A stretch of 64,000 nt of DNA from Streptomyces cadmiisoli (GCF_003261055.1 NZ_CP030073.1:6882001-6946000); one strand, 5' to 3'. Shown: positions 15,727-26,137, counted from the stretch's first letter. Numbers and translations: made by a program. The notes: a model not told the origin generated them from the letters alone.

Positions 15727-16709
15727 AGCGTGCTCCAGTCGTGATCGGGATAGCGGTGCACGGGCACCGACACGTCGTCGAGAGCCCGGCAGATCTCGTC
15801 AGGAAGACTAAGGGTCTCCACTGACAACGCCGCCGTGAGCTGCTGCGCGTTGCGCGCGCCGACGATCGGGGAGACCACACCGGGCCGGTCCCTGATCCAT
15901 GCCAGGGCCACCTGGAGCGGGGTGACGGCCAGTCCGTCCGCGGCGGTCGCCACCGCGTCGACGATGCGGCTCGCGGTGTCGTCCAGGTAGGGCTCCACGA
16001 AGGGCGCCATGTGGTCCGAGGCCCCTCTGGAGTCCGGCGGCATGGCGTCGCCGCGGTACTTGCCGGTCAGCACCCCGCGCCCGAGGGGTGAGGACGGCAG
16101 CAGCCCGACGCCCAGGTCCAGGGCGGCCGGCAGCACCTCCCGCTCGACACCTCGCTGCAACAGCGAGTACTCCATCTGCGTGCTCGCCAGCCGGGTCCGC
16201 GCACCGGGCGCCGCGAGCTGCCACGTGCCGGCCTTCGCGAGCTGCCAGCCGCAGAAGTTGGACACTCCCGCGTACCGGGCGCGCCCGCTGCTCACCGCCA
16301 GGTCCAGTGCGTGGAGCGTCTCCTCCAGCGGTGTGTCCGGGTCGAAGGCGTGGATCTGCCACAGGTCCACGTATTCGGTGCCGAGCCGGCTGAGCGAGGC
16401 GTCCAGCGCGGCGAGCAGATGCCCGCGCGACCCGTCGAAGCGGCGGTCCGGATCCGGCACGCTCCCCGCCTTGGTGGAGATGACCAGATCCCGTCGCGGG
16501 ACGAGCCCTTCTATGAGACGTCCCAGCAGATATTCGGCCTCGCCGTCCCCGTAGACGTCCGCGGTGTCCACGAGCGTCCCGCCCGCTTCCCAGAACGTCT
16601 TCAACAGGTCCGCGGCATCGTGCTCGTCGGTGTCCCTCCCCCAGGTCAGGGTGCCGAGTCCGATCCGGGACACACGCAGGCCGGTACGGCCGAGATGCCT
16701 CTGCTCCAT
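15723..16709 (-). CDS. aldo/keto reductase
   Basis: This 328-residue TIM-barrel NADPH oxidoreductase has the family tetrad visible as Asp and Tyr in DTADVYGDGE, Lys in ISTKAGS and His in WQIHAFD. The coenzyme loop motifs SPLGRGVLTGKY and the C-terminal SPIVGARN are also present. The ATG at 16709 (MEQRHLGRTGL) is the canonical family N terminus. No Shine-Dalgarno is present; TAGTGT on the minus strand (16723-16718) ends 8 nt before it, so the message may be leaderless. Its stop overlaps the start of the RecD-like gene. The natural substrate is unknown. Confidence 0.93.
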   Translation of the reverse strand: MEQRHLGRTGLRVSRIGLGTLTWGRDTDEHDAADLLKTFWEAGGTLVDTADVYGDGEAEYLLGRLIEGLVPRRDLVISTKAGSVPDPDRRFDGSRGHLLAALDASLSRLGTEYVDLWQIHAFDPDTPLEETLHALDLAVSSGRARYAGVSNFCGWQLAKAGTWQLAAPGARTRLASTQMEYSLLQRGVEREVLPAALDLGVGLLPSSPLGRGVLTGKYRGDAMPPDSRGASDHMAPFVEPYLDDTASRIVDAVATAADGLAVTPLQVALAWIRDRPGVVSPIVGARNAQQLTAALSVETLSLPDEICRALDDVSVPVHRYPDHDWSTL

Positions 16710-16877
16710 GTGCGCCGACACTACTGGCCGGACCGGTGACGTGGGTTCCCTGTGGACAACCGATTTCCTCCGGCCCGGGCGGCCCGTCGGACCCACCTGA
16801 CCCACGCCCGGGGGGTTTCCCGGTCCCGTGGCGCGGTGGCCGGGACACGACGGGGCCGGACGGCTCGCGTCGGCGGG

Positions 16878-16908
16878 TTGCCGCCACGCCCCGGCCCCGC
16901 GCTAATCT
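16878..16908 (+). promoter_or_regulatory. putative promoter of the LLM oxidoreductase gene
   Basis: TTGCCG (16878-16883) and TAATCT (16903-16908) are separated by 19 bp. Transcription would start near 16915, about 10 bp before a perfect palindrome. Confidence 0.45.
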
Positions 16909-16924
16909 CACCCCACAAGGGACG

Positions 16925-16938
16925 TTACTGATCAGTAA
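16925..16938. promoter_or_regulatory. perfect 14-bp palindrome TTACTGATCAGTAA, probable operator
   Basis: The palindrome lies between the likely transcription start and the Shine-Dalgarno of the LLM oxidoreductase gene. It looks like a TetR-family operator. No regulator gene is adjacent. Confidence 0.6.
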
Positions 16939-16948
16939 GGGGAAGGCC

Positions 16949-18004
16949 ATGCAGCTCGGGATCAACCTCGGCTACTGGGGCGCCGGAATGGACGCGGACA
17001 ACCTCGCCGTCGCCCAGGAAGCCGACCGCCTCGGGTACGCCGTCTGCTGGGCCGCGGAGGCCTACGGCTCGGACGCCGCCACCGTGCTCTCCTGGGTCGC
17101 CGCCCAGACCGAGCGGATCGACGTCGGCTCGGCCATCTTCCAGATCCCGGCCCGCCAGCCGGCCATGACCGCGATGACCGCCGCCACCCTGGACTCCCTC
17201 TCCGGCGGCCGCTTCCGCCTCGGCCTCGGCGTCTCCGGCCCCCAGGTCTCGGAGGGCTGGTACGGCGTCAGGTTCGACAAGCCCCTCGCCCGCACCCGCG
17301 AGTACGTCGAGATCGTCCGCAGGGCGATGACCCGTGAGCGCCTCACGTACGACGGCGCGCACTGGACGCTGCCCCTGCCCGACGGCCCCGGCAAGCCGAT
17401 CAAGCTCACCGTCCACCCGCAGCGGGAGCACATCCCGCTCTACATCGCCGCGATCGGCCCGAAGAACCTCGAACAGACCGGTGAGATCGCCGACGGCGCC
17501 CTTCTGATCTTCCCGTCCGCCGCCCATCTGGAGGACACCGCGATCAGGCACCTGCGCGCCGGGCGCGAGAAGGCCGGCCTGACGATGGACGGCTTCGACG
17601 TCTGCCCGACCCTCCCGCTCGCCGCCGGCGACGACAAGGACGTGGCGGCCCTCGCCGACACCTTCCGCCCGTACACCGCGCTCTACGTGGGCGGCATGGG
17701 CAGCCGCAAGCAGAACTTCTACAACCAGCTCGCCCGGCGCATGGGCTACGAGAAGGAAGCCGCCGAGATCCAGGACAAGTACCTCTCCGGCGACAAGCAG
17801 GGCGCCGCGGCGGCCGTACCGCACGAGCTGATCGACCGGACCACGCTGCTCGGCTCGGTGGACCGCATCGCCGACCGGATGAAGGCCTACGCGGAGGTCG
17901 GCGTCACCACGCTCACCCTCGCCCCCGCGGGTTTCACTCTGGAGGAGCGGCTCACGGCGCTGCGCACGGGCTCCGAGGCCCTGGAGCGGGCCGAACTCGC
18001 CTAG
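16949..18004 (+). CDS. LLM class F420-dependent oxidoreductase
   Basis: The 351-residue protein is a luciferase-like TIM barrel of the F420-dependent subgroup. The N terminus MQLGINLGYWG, the segment LDSLSGGRFRLGLGVSGPQV (about 82-101) and YIAAIGPKNLEQTGEIADG are characteristic. F420 is a deazaflavin used widely by actinobacteria. The start ATG follows AAGGGGAAGG. It is monocistronic, preceded by a promoter and a 14-bp palindrome, and followed by 479 bp of non-coding DNA. The substrate cannot be inferred. Confidence 0.92.
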   Translation: MQLGINLGYWGAGMDADNLAVAQEADRLGYAVCWAAEAYGSDAATVLSWVAAQTERIDVGSAIFQIPARQPAMTAMTAATLDSLSGGRFRLGLGVSGPQVSEGWYGVRFDKPLARTREYVEIVRRAMTRERLTYDGAHWTLPLPDGPGKPIKLTVHPQREHIPLYIAAIGPKNLEQTGEIADGALLIFPSAAHLEDTAIRHLRAGREKAGLTMDGFDVCPTLPLAAGDDKDVAALADTFRPYTALYVGGMGSRKQNFYNQLARRMGYEKEAAEIQDKYLSGDKQGAAAAVPHELIDRTTLLGSVDRIADRMKAYAEVGVTTLTLAPAGFTLEERLTALRTGSEALERAELA

Positions 18005-18483
18005 GGCCTGTCGTCGAATTCCCGCCTGCCCCGCGACGCCCGGCGCGCTTTCCCACTGCCTGAAAGGCGGGGGAGGTGCCCCCACTCGCCGCACCGGGGG
18101 AAAGCCCGAGTACGTCCGGTACGAGGGCTTCCGCCCGGGGGGACCCCCAGAGCACGCACCGGACGCCGCGGGGCCGCCCTTCGGGCAACGACAGCAATGT
18201 GACGACCGGCCCTGGCCACCACTCCACCGGCCCATCGGCTCGGCGGGACCGCCGAGCCGGAAGGCCGCCGTGGAAGTCACCACGGCCGTGGTGGGGGCTC
18301 GGGGGTCTTCCCCGCCACGGCCGTCATCGGAAACAACGCTCCGGCGCACGCGGGGTTACGCCCTGACGCGCCCCCGCCGGTCCTTCTTTTGGCGGAGTTG
18401 TCCGACACAACTGTTGCAGCAGCTGTGCGCGCCCATTTGACTCATCCTTTGCGGAATCCTGCTGCGCAGAGAGGTGCCCACAG
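18005..18483. other. 479-bp non-coding region rich in inverted repeats
   Basis: No ORF with Streptomyces codon bias and family features was found on either strand. The stretch contains an 11-bp stem hairpin (18236-18246 with 18249-18259), a perfect 16-bp palindrome (18278-18293) and imperfect hairpins around 18100-18150. The first part, near 18005-18190, has the look of an interspersed Streptomyces repeat. The last 70 bp are less G+C rich and should hold the promoter of the ferritin-like gene. Confidence 0.55.
18236..18259. terminator. strong hairpin in the non-coding region
   Basis: An 11-bp arm (18236-18246) pairs with 18249-18259 around two bases. It may terminate the LLM transcript, though it is 230 bp downstream of that gene. 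Confidence 0.4.
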
Positions 18484-19269
18484 ATGCTTTCGGCCAAGAG
18501 TCTGTTCCAGGAGATCCTCGACGACGACGAGTCCTTCCGGCTGTTCTGCTCCATCGCAGCCAGCGGCGAGGCACAGGGCGGCTGGGAGAACGCCCGGATC
18601 GCCGCGCTGGTCCCGGCCGGCGAGCGCGCCCTCGCCCCCAAGATCACCCGCCACGGCGCGGACGAGGACAAGCACGGGCGGATCTTCAACGCCCTGATGA
18701 AGAAGCGCGGCCTGGAACCCGTCCCCGTACCGCCCGAGACCGACTACACCATGCTGCTGGAGCGCGACGGCATCGGCCTCGCGCACGACAAGCTCAGGCG
18801 CGACGAGCCCCTCACGGTCCAGGACATCGTCACCTACCTCTCGCACAGCCGGGTCACCGAACAGCGGGCCTCGGAGCAGATGGAGATGCTGCGCAAGTAC
18901 TTCGCCGATCACCCCGACCTCGGCCGCGCGGTCAAGATGATCTCCAACGACGAGGACAACCACCTCGCCTACTGCCACGAGGAACTCCTGCGCTTCGCGT
19001 ACGCCGGCCACGGCCGCGCCATCCAGCGGACACTGCGCGAGTGCGCGCTCGCGGAGATCCGGGTCTACCGGGACGTCAGCCTCGCGGTGATGGCCCACAT
19101 GGGCCGCATCCTCGGCTGGTCGAGGCCGAAGGCCGGGCTGCTCGCGTTCGGCATCCACGCCGTGTACGGCTACGAGCGCCTCGTCGGCTGGCGCCGCATG
19201 GTGTCACTGAGGATGCCCGAGCGCCGTGACGCCCTGGGCGGCCCGGCCACGGCGGCCGAGTTCGCCTGA
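18484..19269 (+). CDS. ferritin-like domain protein
   Basis: This 261-residue helical protein has repeated carboxylate/histidine motifs typical of di-iron four-helix bundles: ADEDKHGR (about 59-66), EQRASEQME, and NDEDNHLAYCHEE (about 157-169). The rest is helical, with a slightly hydrophobic C-terminal region. Related proteins are annotated as ferritin-like; the reaction (iron storage, oxygenation or other) is unknown. GAGAGG precedes the ATG. It is convergent with the CorA gene. Confidence 0.83.
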   Translation: MLSAKSLFQEILDDDESFRLFCSIAASGEAQGGWENARIAALVPAGERALAPKITRHGADEDKHGRIFNALMKKRGLEPVPVPPETDYTMLLERDGIGLAHDKLRRDEPLTVQDIVTYLSHSRVTEQRASEQMEMLRKYFADHPDLGRAVKMISNDEDNHLAYCHEELLRFAYAGHGRAIQRTLRECALAEIRVYRDVSLAVMAHMGRILGWSRPKAGLLAFGIHAVYGYERLVGWRRMVSLRMPERRDALGGPATAAEFA

Positions 19270-19323
19270 TCCCGGCCGGCACCGCGGACCGGGTCCCCGC
19301 CACCCGGTGTCCGTCCCTCTCCC

Positions 19324-20319
<996 letters not shown>

Positions 20320-20381
20320 CCGGCGTATTCTCCGCCTCCGGTCCCGCCGCCGCACCCGGGCCTGCGCCTACCCTGGGCCGC

Positions 20382-21068
20382 ATGCCCACGCTGATTCTCG
20401 TCCGGCACGGACGTTCCACCGCCAACACGGAGGGTGTGCTCGCCGGCTGGACGCCCGGCGTCGCCCTCGACGAGCGCGGCACCGCGCAGGCCGCCGCGCT
20501 GCCCGACCGGCTCGCCGGACTGCCGATCGCCGAAGTCGTCACCAGCCCCCTGCAGCGCTGCCAGGAGACGATACGGCCGCTGCTCGACGCCCGCCCCGGC
20601 CTCAATGTCCACACCGACGAGCGGATCGGGGAGTGCCAATACGGCGACTGGTCCGGGCGCAAACTGGCCGAGCTGATGGACGAGCCGCTGATGGAGGTCG
20701 TGCAGGCGCACCCGTCCGCCGCCGCGTTCCCCGGCGGCGAGTCGATGCGGGCGATGCAGACCCGGGCCGCGGAGGCGGTGCGGGAGTGGAACGCGCGCGT
20801 GGAGCGTGAGCACGGCGCCGACGCCGTGTACCTGATGTGCTCGCACGGCGACATCATCAAGTCCCTGGTCGCCGACGCACTCGGACTTCATCTCGATCTC
20901 TTCCAGCGGATCTCCGTCGAACCCTGTTCCATCACCGCGATCCGCTACACCCGTCTCAGGCCCTTCCTCGTGCGCCTCGGGGACACGGGGGACTTCGCCT
21001 CGCTGGTGCCGCGCGAGGAACCCCCGGCCGGGGACGCACCGGTGGGGGGCGGTGCGGGCGCACCGTGA
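20382..21068 (+). CDS. histidine phosphatase superfamily protein (phosphomutase-like)
   Basis: The 228-residue protein carries the RHG motif at 8-10 (LILVRHGRSTAN), the catalytic acid region, and the second histidine in LMCSHGDIIKS. It belongs to the MSMEG_4193-type group conserved next to mshC in actinobacteria (from memory, Rv2135c in M. tuberculosis). A TACCCT hexamer (20369-20374) ends 7 nt before the ATG and no Shine-Dalgarno is present, consistent with a leaderless mRNA. The substrate is unknown. Confidence 0.92.
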   Translation: MPTLILVRHGRSTANTEGVLAGWTPGVALDERGTAQAAALPDRLAGLPIAEVVTSPLQRCQETIRPLLDARPGLNVHTDERIGECQYGDWSGRKLAELMDEPLMEVVQAHPSAAAFPGGESMRAMQTRAAEAVREWNARVEREHGADAVYLMCSHGDIIKSLVADALGLHLDLFQRISVEPCSITAIRYTRLRPFLVRLGDTGDFASLVPREEPPAGDAPVGGGAGAP

Positions 21069-21217
21069 TCGTCGGCCGCAGTAGGGTGAAGCGGTCGCGG
21101 TAACGCCGTGCCTGCCCGCGGCCGGTGGTTCCGTACGGCGGTCCTCCGGCCCCGGATCCCCGGCCGGCCCGCGACACGAACCACCACGATCCACCCACGA
21201 CTCAATGGAGACAGGAC

Positions 21218-21808
21218 GTGTCCCGTCAGGTGTTCCTCTACGACCCCCCGGACCGCTTCGTGGCCGGTACGGTCGGACTGCCCGGGCGCCGTACCTTCTT
21301 CCTCCAGGCCGTCGCCGGCTCCCGGGTGACCAGCGTGGCCCTGGAGAAGACCCAGGTCGCAGCGCTCGCCGAGCGCATGGAAGAACTGCTGGACGAGGTG
21401 GTGCGCCGCAGCGGCGGCAGCGCGTCGGTACCGGCCGTGGCGCCCACCGAGATCGCCGACACCGCGCCCCTGGACACTCCCATCGAGGAGGAGTTCCGGG
21501 TCGGCACGATGGCTCTCGCCTGGGACGGCGAGGAGCAGCGCATGATCGTCGAGGCGCAGGCCCTCGTGGAGCTCGACGCGGACTCCGACGAGGACCTCGC
21601 CGAGGCGGAGGAGCGCCTGCTCCAGGACGAGGAGAACGGGCCCCCGATGCTGCGGGTCCGGCTCACCGGGGTGCAGGCCCGCGCCTTCGCCAAACGCGCC
21701 CTGGACGTCGTCAACGCAGGTCGGCCGCCGTGCCCCCTGTGCAGCCTGCCGCTCGACCCGGAAGGACATGTATGTCCGCGCCAGAACGGATACCGCCGCG
21801 GGGCATGA
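21218..21808 (+). CDS. DUF3090 family protein
   Basis: The 196-residue protein starts VSRQVFLYDPPDRFVAG (GTG at 21218, the family N terminus). It has a central acidic region and a C-terminal zinc-ribbon-like CPLC...CPRQNGYRR. The family is restricted to actinobacteria and sits in the phosphomutase-mshC block. Its function is not known. It overlaps the next gene by 37 nt, or by 4 nt if the later start of that gene is used. Confidence 0.9.
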   Translation: MSRQVFLYDPPDRFVAGTVGLPGRRTFFLQAVAGSRVTSVALEKTQVAALAERMEELLDEVVRRSGGSASVPAVAPTEIADTAPLDTPIEEEFRVGTMALAWDGEEQRMIVEAQALVELDADSDEDLAEAEERLLQDEENGPPMLRVRLTGVQARAFAKRALDVVNAGRPPCPLCSLPLDPEGHVCPRQNGYRRGA

Positions 21809-22677
21809 CGGCGGACGCGAAGCCCGGCACGGCGGACGCCGAGCCCCGTCCGGCACACGCCGAACCGGGCGCGGCACACGTGGAGCCCCGTCCGGCACAC
21901 GCCGCCCTGCTCGCCACCGGTCGGCTGACCGTGCGCGGGCGTATCCGTGGCGCCTCCAACGCGGCCCTGTACTGCACGGTGAGCCTGGACGGCCAGGAGG
22001 CGGCGTGCGTCTACAAGCCCGTCGCGGGGGAGCGCCCCTTGTGGGACTTCCCGGACGGCACACTCGCGCAGCGAGAGGTGGCCGCGTATCTGATCTCCGA
22101 GGCGACCGGCTGGGGCCTGGTGCCGCCCACCGTGCTGCGCGACGGGCCCCACGGCGAGGGCATGTGCCAGCTGTGGATCGAGGCGCGGCCGGACACCGAG
22201 CTGCTCGCCCTCGTCGACGCCGAGGAGCCGGACCCCGGCTGGAAGGCCATCGGCTTCGCGGAGGTCGGGGACGGCGCGACCGCGCTGCTGGTGCACGCCG
22301 ACGACGAGCGGCTGCGCCGGCTCGCCGTGCTGGACGCGGTGATCAACAACGCCGACCGCAAGGGCGGACACCTGCTGCCGACCGGCGACGGACGGCTCTA
22401 CGGCATCGACCACGGGGTCACCTTCAACGTCGAGAACAAACTGCGGACGCTGCTGTGGGGGTGGGCGGGAGAGGCGCTCACCGCCGAGGCGGCCGAGGTG
22501 CTGCGGCGGCTGAAGGAGGAGCTGAAGGAGGGCGGAGCGCTCGCGGAGCGGCTGGCCCCGTTGATCACCGACGCGGAGATCGACGCCACGCGCGCGCGTG
22601 TGGACCTCCTGCTCGCCTCGGGTGTGCACCCGGAACCGAGCGGTCAGTGGCCGGCGATTCCGTGGCCGCCCGTGTAG
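21772..22677 (+). CDS. SCO1664 family protein, PI3/4-kinase-like fold
   Basis: The 301-residue protein has a variable Ala/Pro/His-rich N terminus (to about 45) and then a conserved domain. Its kinase-like motifs are CVYKPVAGERPLWDFP, VINNADRKGGHLL and LYGIDHGVTFN; the Asp and Asn residues resemble the catalytic and metal sites of PI3/4-kinase and HipA-like folds. I use the ATG at 21772, preceded by GGAAGGA; a second ATG at 21805 overlaps the upstream stop (ATGA). The family is conserved with mshC in actinobacteria. Substrate unknown. Confidence 0.85.
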   Translation: MSAPERIPPRGMTADAKPGTADAEPRPAHAEPGAAHVEPRPAHAALLATGRLTVRGRIRGASNAALYCTVSLDGQEAACVYKPVAGERPLWDFPDGTLAQREVAAYLISEATGWGLVPPTVLRDGPHGEGMCQLWIEARPDTELLALVDAEEPDPGWKAIGFAEVGDGATALLVHADDERLRRLAVLDAVINNADRKGGHLLPTGDGRLYGIDHGVTFNVENKLRTLLWGWAGEALTAEAAEVLRRLKEELKEGGALAERLAPLITDAEIDATRARVDLLLASGVHPEPSGQWPAIPWPPV

Positions 22678-22790
22678 AACCGGCGGCACCCGCCCGGGGC
22701 ATACGGCCCAGATCGGCGCAAGAGCGCCTTCCCAGCCATCCGGCCCGGTCCGGTTCGGTTGGGGAACTCCAGTCCGGTTAGGCTCATCTC

Positions 22791-24020
22791 ATGCATGCCT
22801 GGCCCGCTTCCGAGGTCCCCGCCCTGCCCGGTCAGGGCCGCGACCTGAGGATCCACGACACCGCGACCGGCGGTCTCGTCACCCTCGATCCCGGTCCGGT
22901 CGCCCGCATCTACGTCTGCGGGATCACCCCGTACGACGCGACCCACATGGGTCACGCGGCGACCTACAACGCGTTCGACCTCGTCCAGCGCGTGTGGCTG
23001 GACAACCAGCGGCAGGTGCACTACGTCCAGAACGTGACCGACGTCGACGACCCCCTGCTCCAGCGGGCGGACCGCGACGACGTCGACTGGGTCGCCCTGG
23101 CCGAGGAGCAGACGGCGCTGTTCCGCGAGGACATGACCGCCCTGCGGATGCTGCCGCCGCGGAACTACATAGGCGCGGTCGAGGCCATACCCGGCATCGT
23201 GCCGCTGGTGGAGCGGCTGCGGGACACGGGCGCCGCCTACGAGCTGGAGGGGGACACCTACTTCTCCGTCGAGTCGGACCCCGACTTCGGCAAGGTGTCG
23301 AACCTGGACGCCTCCGCCATGCGGCTGCTCTCCGCCGAGCGGGGCGGTGACCCGGAGCGTCCGGGCAAGAAGAACCCGCTCGACCCGATGCTGTGGATGG
23401 CGGCCCGGGAGGGCGAGCCCAGCTGGGACGGCGCTTCCCTCGGCCGCGGCCGGCCCGGCTGGCACATCGAGTGCGTCGCCATCGCCCTCGACCACCTGGG
23501 GATGGGCTTCGACGTCCAGGGCGGCGGCAGCGACCTCGCCTTCCCGCACCACGAGATGGGCGCCTCGCACGCCCAGGTGCTGACCGGCCGGTTCCCGATG
23601 GCCAAGGCGTACGTGCACGCCGGCATGGTCGCCCTGGACGGCGAGAAGATGTCCAAGTCCAAGGGCAACCTCGTCTTCGTCTCCCGGCTGCGCCGGGACG
23701 GCGTCGATCCCGCGGCCATCCGGCTCGCGCTGCTCGCCCACCACTACCGGTCCGACTGGGAGTGGACCGACCAGGTGCTGCGGGAGGCCGAGGCCCGGCT
23801 CGACCGCTGGCGCTCCGCCGTCTCCCGGCCCGACGGGCCCGGCGCCGACGCGCTGGTCGAGGAGATCCGCGACGCCCTCGCCGACGACCTGGACGCGCCG
23901 TCCGCGCTGGCCGCGGTCGACCGCTGGGCCGACGAGCAGCGCGAGCGGGGCGGTACGGACACCGGCGCCCCCGGTGTGGTGAGCCGTGCCGTGGACGCCC
24001 TGCTGGGCGTGGCCCTGTAG
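22791..24020 (+). CDS. mshC: cysteine:1-D-myo-inosityl 2-amino-2-deoxy-alpha-D-glucopyranoside ligase MshC
   Basis: The 409-residue enzyme is homologous to class I cysteinyl-tRNA synthetases, with HMGH at 52-55, KMSKS at 286-290 and the zinc cysteine C43 in [12 protein letters not shown]. It lacks the C-terminal tRNA-binding domain. It ligates cysteine to GlcN-Ins with ATP in mycothiol synthesis, the actinobacterial counterpart of glutathione. No Shine-Dalgarno is present; TAGGCT (22779-22784) ends 6 nt before the ATG, suggesting a leaderless message. A 21-bp-stem terminator follows. Confidence 0.96.
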   Translation: MHAWPASEVPALPGQGRDLRIHDTATGGLVTLDPGPVARIYVCGITPYDATHMGHAATYNAFDLVQRVWLDNQRQVHYVQNVTDVDDPLLQRADRDDVDWVALAEEQTALFREDMTALRMLPPRNYIGAVEAIPGIVPLVERLRDTGAAYELEGDTYFSVESDPDFGKVSNLDASAMRLLSAERGGDPERPGKKNPLDPMLWMAAREGEPSWDGASLGRGRPGWHIECVAIALDHLGMGFDVQGGGSDLAFPHHEMGASHAQVLTGRFPMAKAYVHAGMVALDGEKMSKSKGNLVFVSRLRRDGVDPAAIRLALLAHHYRSDWEWTDQVLREAEARLDRWRSAVSRPDGPGADALVEEIRDALADDLDAPSALAAVDRWADEQRERGGTDTGAPGVVSRAVDALLGVAL

Positions 24021-24155
24021 AAGTCCGCACCGGCGCGGGACGCACCGACCGCCGTACGGACAGGCCGTGCGGTCCCGCGCGGACACGCCGTGCGGCACGG
24101 CGGCACCTCTCCGTCCCGTGGGGCGCACGCCCGGCCTCGCCGGAACACCGCATCA

Positions 24156-24200
24156 CGCGAGTGGGCCGCTTCCCCGTCACGGGGAAGCGGCCCACTCGCG
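24156..24200. terminator. very strong bidirectional terminator
   Basis: A perfect 21-bp stem (24156-24176 with 24180-24200) with a tca loop lies between mshC (+) and the PAC2 gene (-). Confidence 0.9.
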
Positions 24201-24207
24201 TTCGCGG

Positions 24208-25173
24208 TCACTCGTCGGACGAGTCCTCGTCGTCGTTGGCGGGCTTCGGCGGCCGGGTCCGGCCGCTCGGGTTGTCCCGCAGGTACGGGCCGTCCCCGCC
24301 GTCCGCCGTCGCGTGACCGCCCGGCGGACTGCCGCCGTCACGGCGCCGCAGATACCGCTCGAACTCCCGGGCGATCGCCTCGCCCGACGCCTCCGGCAGC
24401 TCGGCGGTGTCCCGGGCCTCCTCCAGCGTCTGGACGTACTCCGCGACCTCGCTGTCCTCGGCGGCCAGCTGGTCCACCCCCACCTGCCAGGCGCGCGCGT
24501 CCTCGGGCAGTTCGCCGAGCGGGATGCGCACGTCGATCAGGTCCTCCAGGCGGTTCAGGAGGGCCAGCGTCGCCTTCGGGTTCGGCGGCTGCGAGACGTA
24601 GTGCGGCACGGCCGCCCACAGCGACACCGCCGGCACGCCCGCGTGCGTGCACGCCTCCTGGAGGACACCGACGATGCCCGTGGGGCCCTCGTACTTGGTC
24701 TCCTCCAGGTCCATACGGCGGGCCAGGTCCGGGTCGGACGTGGTCCCGCTGATCGGGACCGGACGGGTGTGCGGGGTGTCGCCGAGGAGAGCCCCGAGGA
24801 TCACCACCAGTTCCACGCCCAGCTCGTGCGCGAAGCCGAGCAGCTCGTTGCAGAACGAGCGCCAGCGCATGGACGGTTCGATGCCGCGGACCAGCACCAG
24901 GTCGCGCGGCTTGTCGCCGCCGACCCGGACCACCGACAACCTTGTCGTCGGCCAAGTGATCTTTCGGACGCCGGCGTCCATCCACACCGTGGGGCGGTTC
25001 ACCTGGAAGTCGTAGTAGTCCTCGGCGTCCAGCGCCGCGAACACGTCGCCCTTCCACTCCCTGTCGAGATGCGCGACCGCGGTGGAGGCGGCGTCGCCGG
25101 CATCGTTCCAGCCCTCGAACGCGGCCACCATGACCGGGTCGATCAGCTCGGGAACCCCCTCGAGCTCGATCAC
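24208..25173 (-). CDS. parJ: PAC2 family protein, ParJ-like
   Basis: The 321-residue protein has the PAC2 (proteasome-assembly-chaperone-like) domain over residues 1-250, with the opening MVAAFEGWNDAGDAAS and the central VVILGALLGDTPHTRPV. The C-terminal 50 residues are acidic and disordered. From memory, the S. coelicolor protein in this position was described as ParJ, a ParA-interacting protein that affects chromosome segregation during sporulation. The GTG start has GGAGG seven bases upstream. It faces mshC across a strong terminator. Confidence 0.85.
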   Translation of the reverse strand: MIELEGVPELIDPVMVAAFEGWNDAGDAASTAVAHLDREWKGDVFAALDAEDYYDFQVNRPTVWMDAGVRKITWPTTRLSVVRVGGDKPRDLVLVRGIEPSMRWRSFCNELLGFAHELGVELVVILGALLGDTPHTRPVPISGTTSDPDLARRMDLEETKYEGPTGIVGVLQEACTHAGVPAVSLWAAVPHYVSQPPNPKATLALLNRLEDLIDVRIPLGELPEDARAWQVGVDQLAAEDSEVAEYVQTLEEARDTAELPEASGEAIAREFERYLRRRDGGSPPGGHATADGGDGPYLRDNPSGRTRPPKPANDDEDSSDE

Positions 25174-25340
25174 CCAGTGCCTCCTTCCGACGTGCCCTCG
25201 CCTGACGAACCAACCTTACGGCGTGCGGCGGGGGCGCCCGCAGCCCCCTTGCACGGGGGAGTGAACGGATCACTGCCCCGTTCGCCATCGCCGGACACCC
25301 CGCGATTCATCCGAGCGGTCGCCCGCGGCGGGGGGCGGGG

Positions 25341-26012
25341 TCACAGTGTGCTGCGCAGCCACTGCTCCACGCTCGCGATGTGCGCGGTGGCCCAGGAGCG
25401 GGCCGCCTCCGCGTCCCGGTCGCGCAGCGCGGCCAGGATGGCGCGGTGTTCGTGCAGGGTGCGGCCGACCGCGTCCCGCTGGGTCAGGCCCCGCCAGATC
25501 CGGGCCCGCGTGGTCGGCCCGGACAGTCCGTCGAGCAGCGAGCACAGCACCGAATTGCCCGACGCCCGCACGATGGCGCGGTGGAACTCCAGGTCGCCGG
25601 CGACGAGCTCCTCCACCCCGGGCGCCTCGCCCAGGGCGTCCAACCGGGCCGTGAGGGCGTCGAGTTCCCGCTCGTCGATCCGGGTGGCCGCCATCGCCGT
25701 GGCGGCCGGCTCCAGGATGCGGCGCACGGCGAGGAACTCCAGCACCGTGTCGTCGCGGTGGAAGTCGACGACGAAGCTGAGCGCTTCGAGGAGGAGTTGC
25801 GGGTCCAGGCTCGTCACATAGGTGCCGTCGCCCTGGCGCACGTCCAGGATGCGGATGAGCGACAGCGCCCGGACCGCCTCGCGCAGGGAGTTGCGGGACA
25901 GGCCCAGTGCGGCGGCCAGTTCGCTCTCCCTGGGGAGTCGGTCGCCGGGCCGCAGCGCACCGGAGACGATCATGGCCTTGATCTTCTCGATCGCCTCGTC
26001 AGTCACCGCCAT
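25341..26012 (-). CDS. FadR/GntR family transcriptional regulator (FCD)
   Basis: The 223-residue regulator has an N-terminal winged helix (5-70; LAAALGLSRNSLREAVRALSL) and the wing GDGTYVTSL. A helical FCD domain follows with metal-site-type Asp/His residues in GDLEFHRAIV and HEHRAILAAL. GGGAGG precedes the ATG at 26012. It lies alone between the glycerol operon and the PAC2 gene, behind the glycerol-operon terminator, so it is not part of that operon. Target and ligand are unknown. Confidence 0.9.
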   Translation of the reverse strand: MAVTDEAIEKIKAMIVSGALRPGDRLPRESELAAALGLSRNSLREAVRALSLIRILDVRQGDGTYVTSLDPQLLLEALSFVVDFHRDDTVLEFLAVRRILEPAATAMAATRIDERELDALTARLDALGEAPGVEELVAGDLEFHRAIVRASGNSVLCSLLDGLSGPTTRARIWRGLTQRDAVGRTLHEHRAILAALRDRDAEAARSWATAHIASVEQWLRSTL

Positions 26013-26099
26013 GGCCGGCCTCCCTGCGGAATCCCTGCGGACCAAGACCTCCGATGTATGGGCCACATTATGCGGGGTGCCATGGGTCGCGCGGGATGG

Positions 26100-26137
26100 A
26101 AAAGGGGCGGCTCCGTCGGCGTGGAGCCGCCCCTTTT
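26100..26137. terminator. terminator of the glycerol operon
   Basis: A 15-bp perfect stem (26100-26114 with 26123-26137) starts with AAAA and ends with TTTT, so on the minus strand it has a U-run. It lies 55 bp beyond the glpD stop. Confidence 0.9.
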
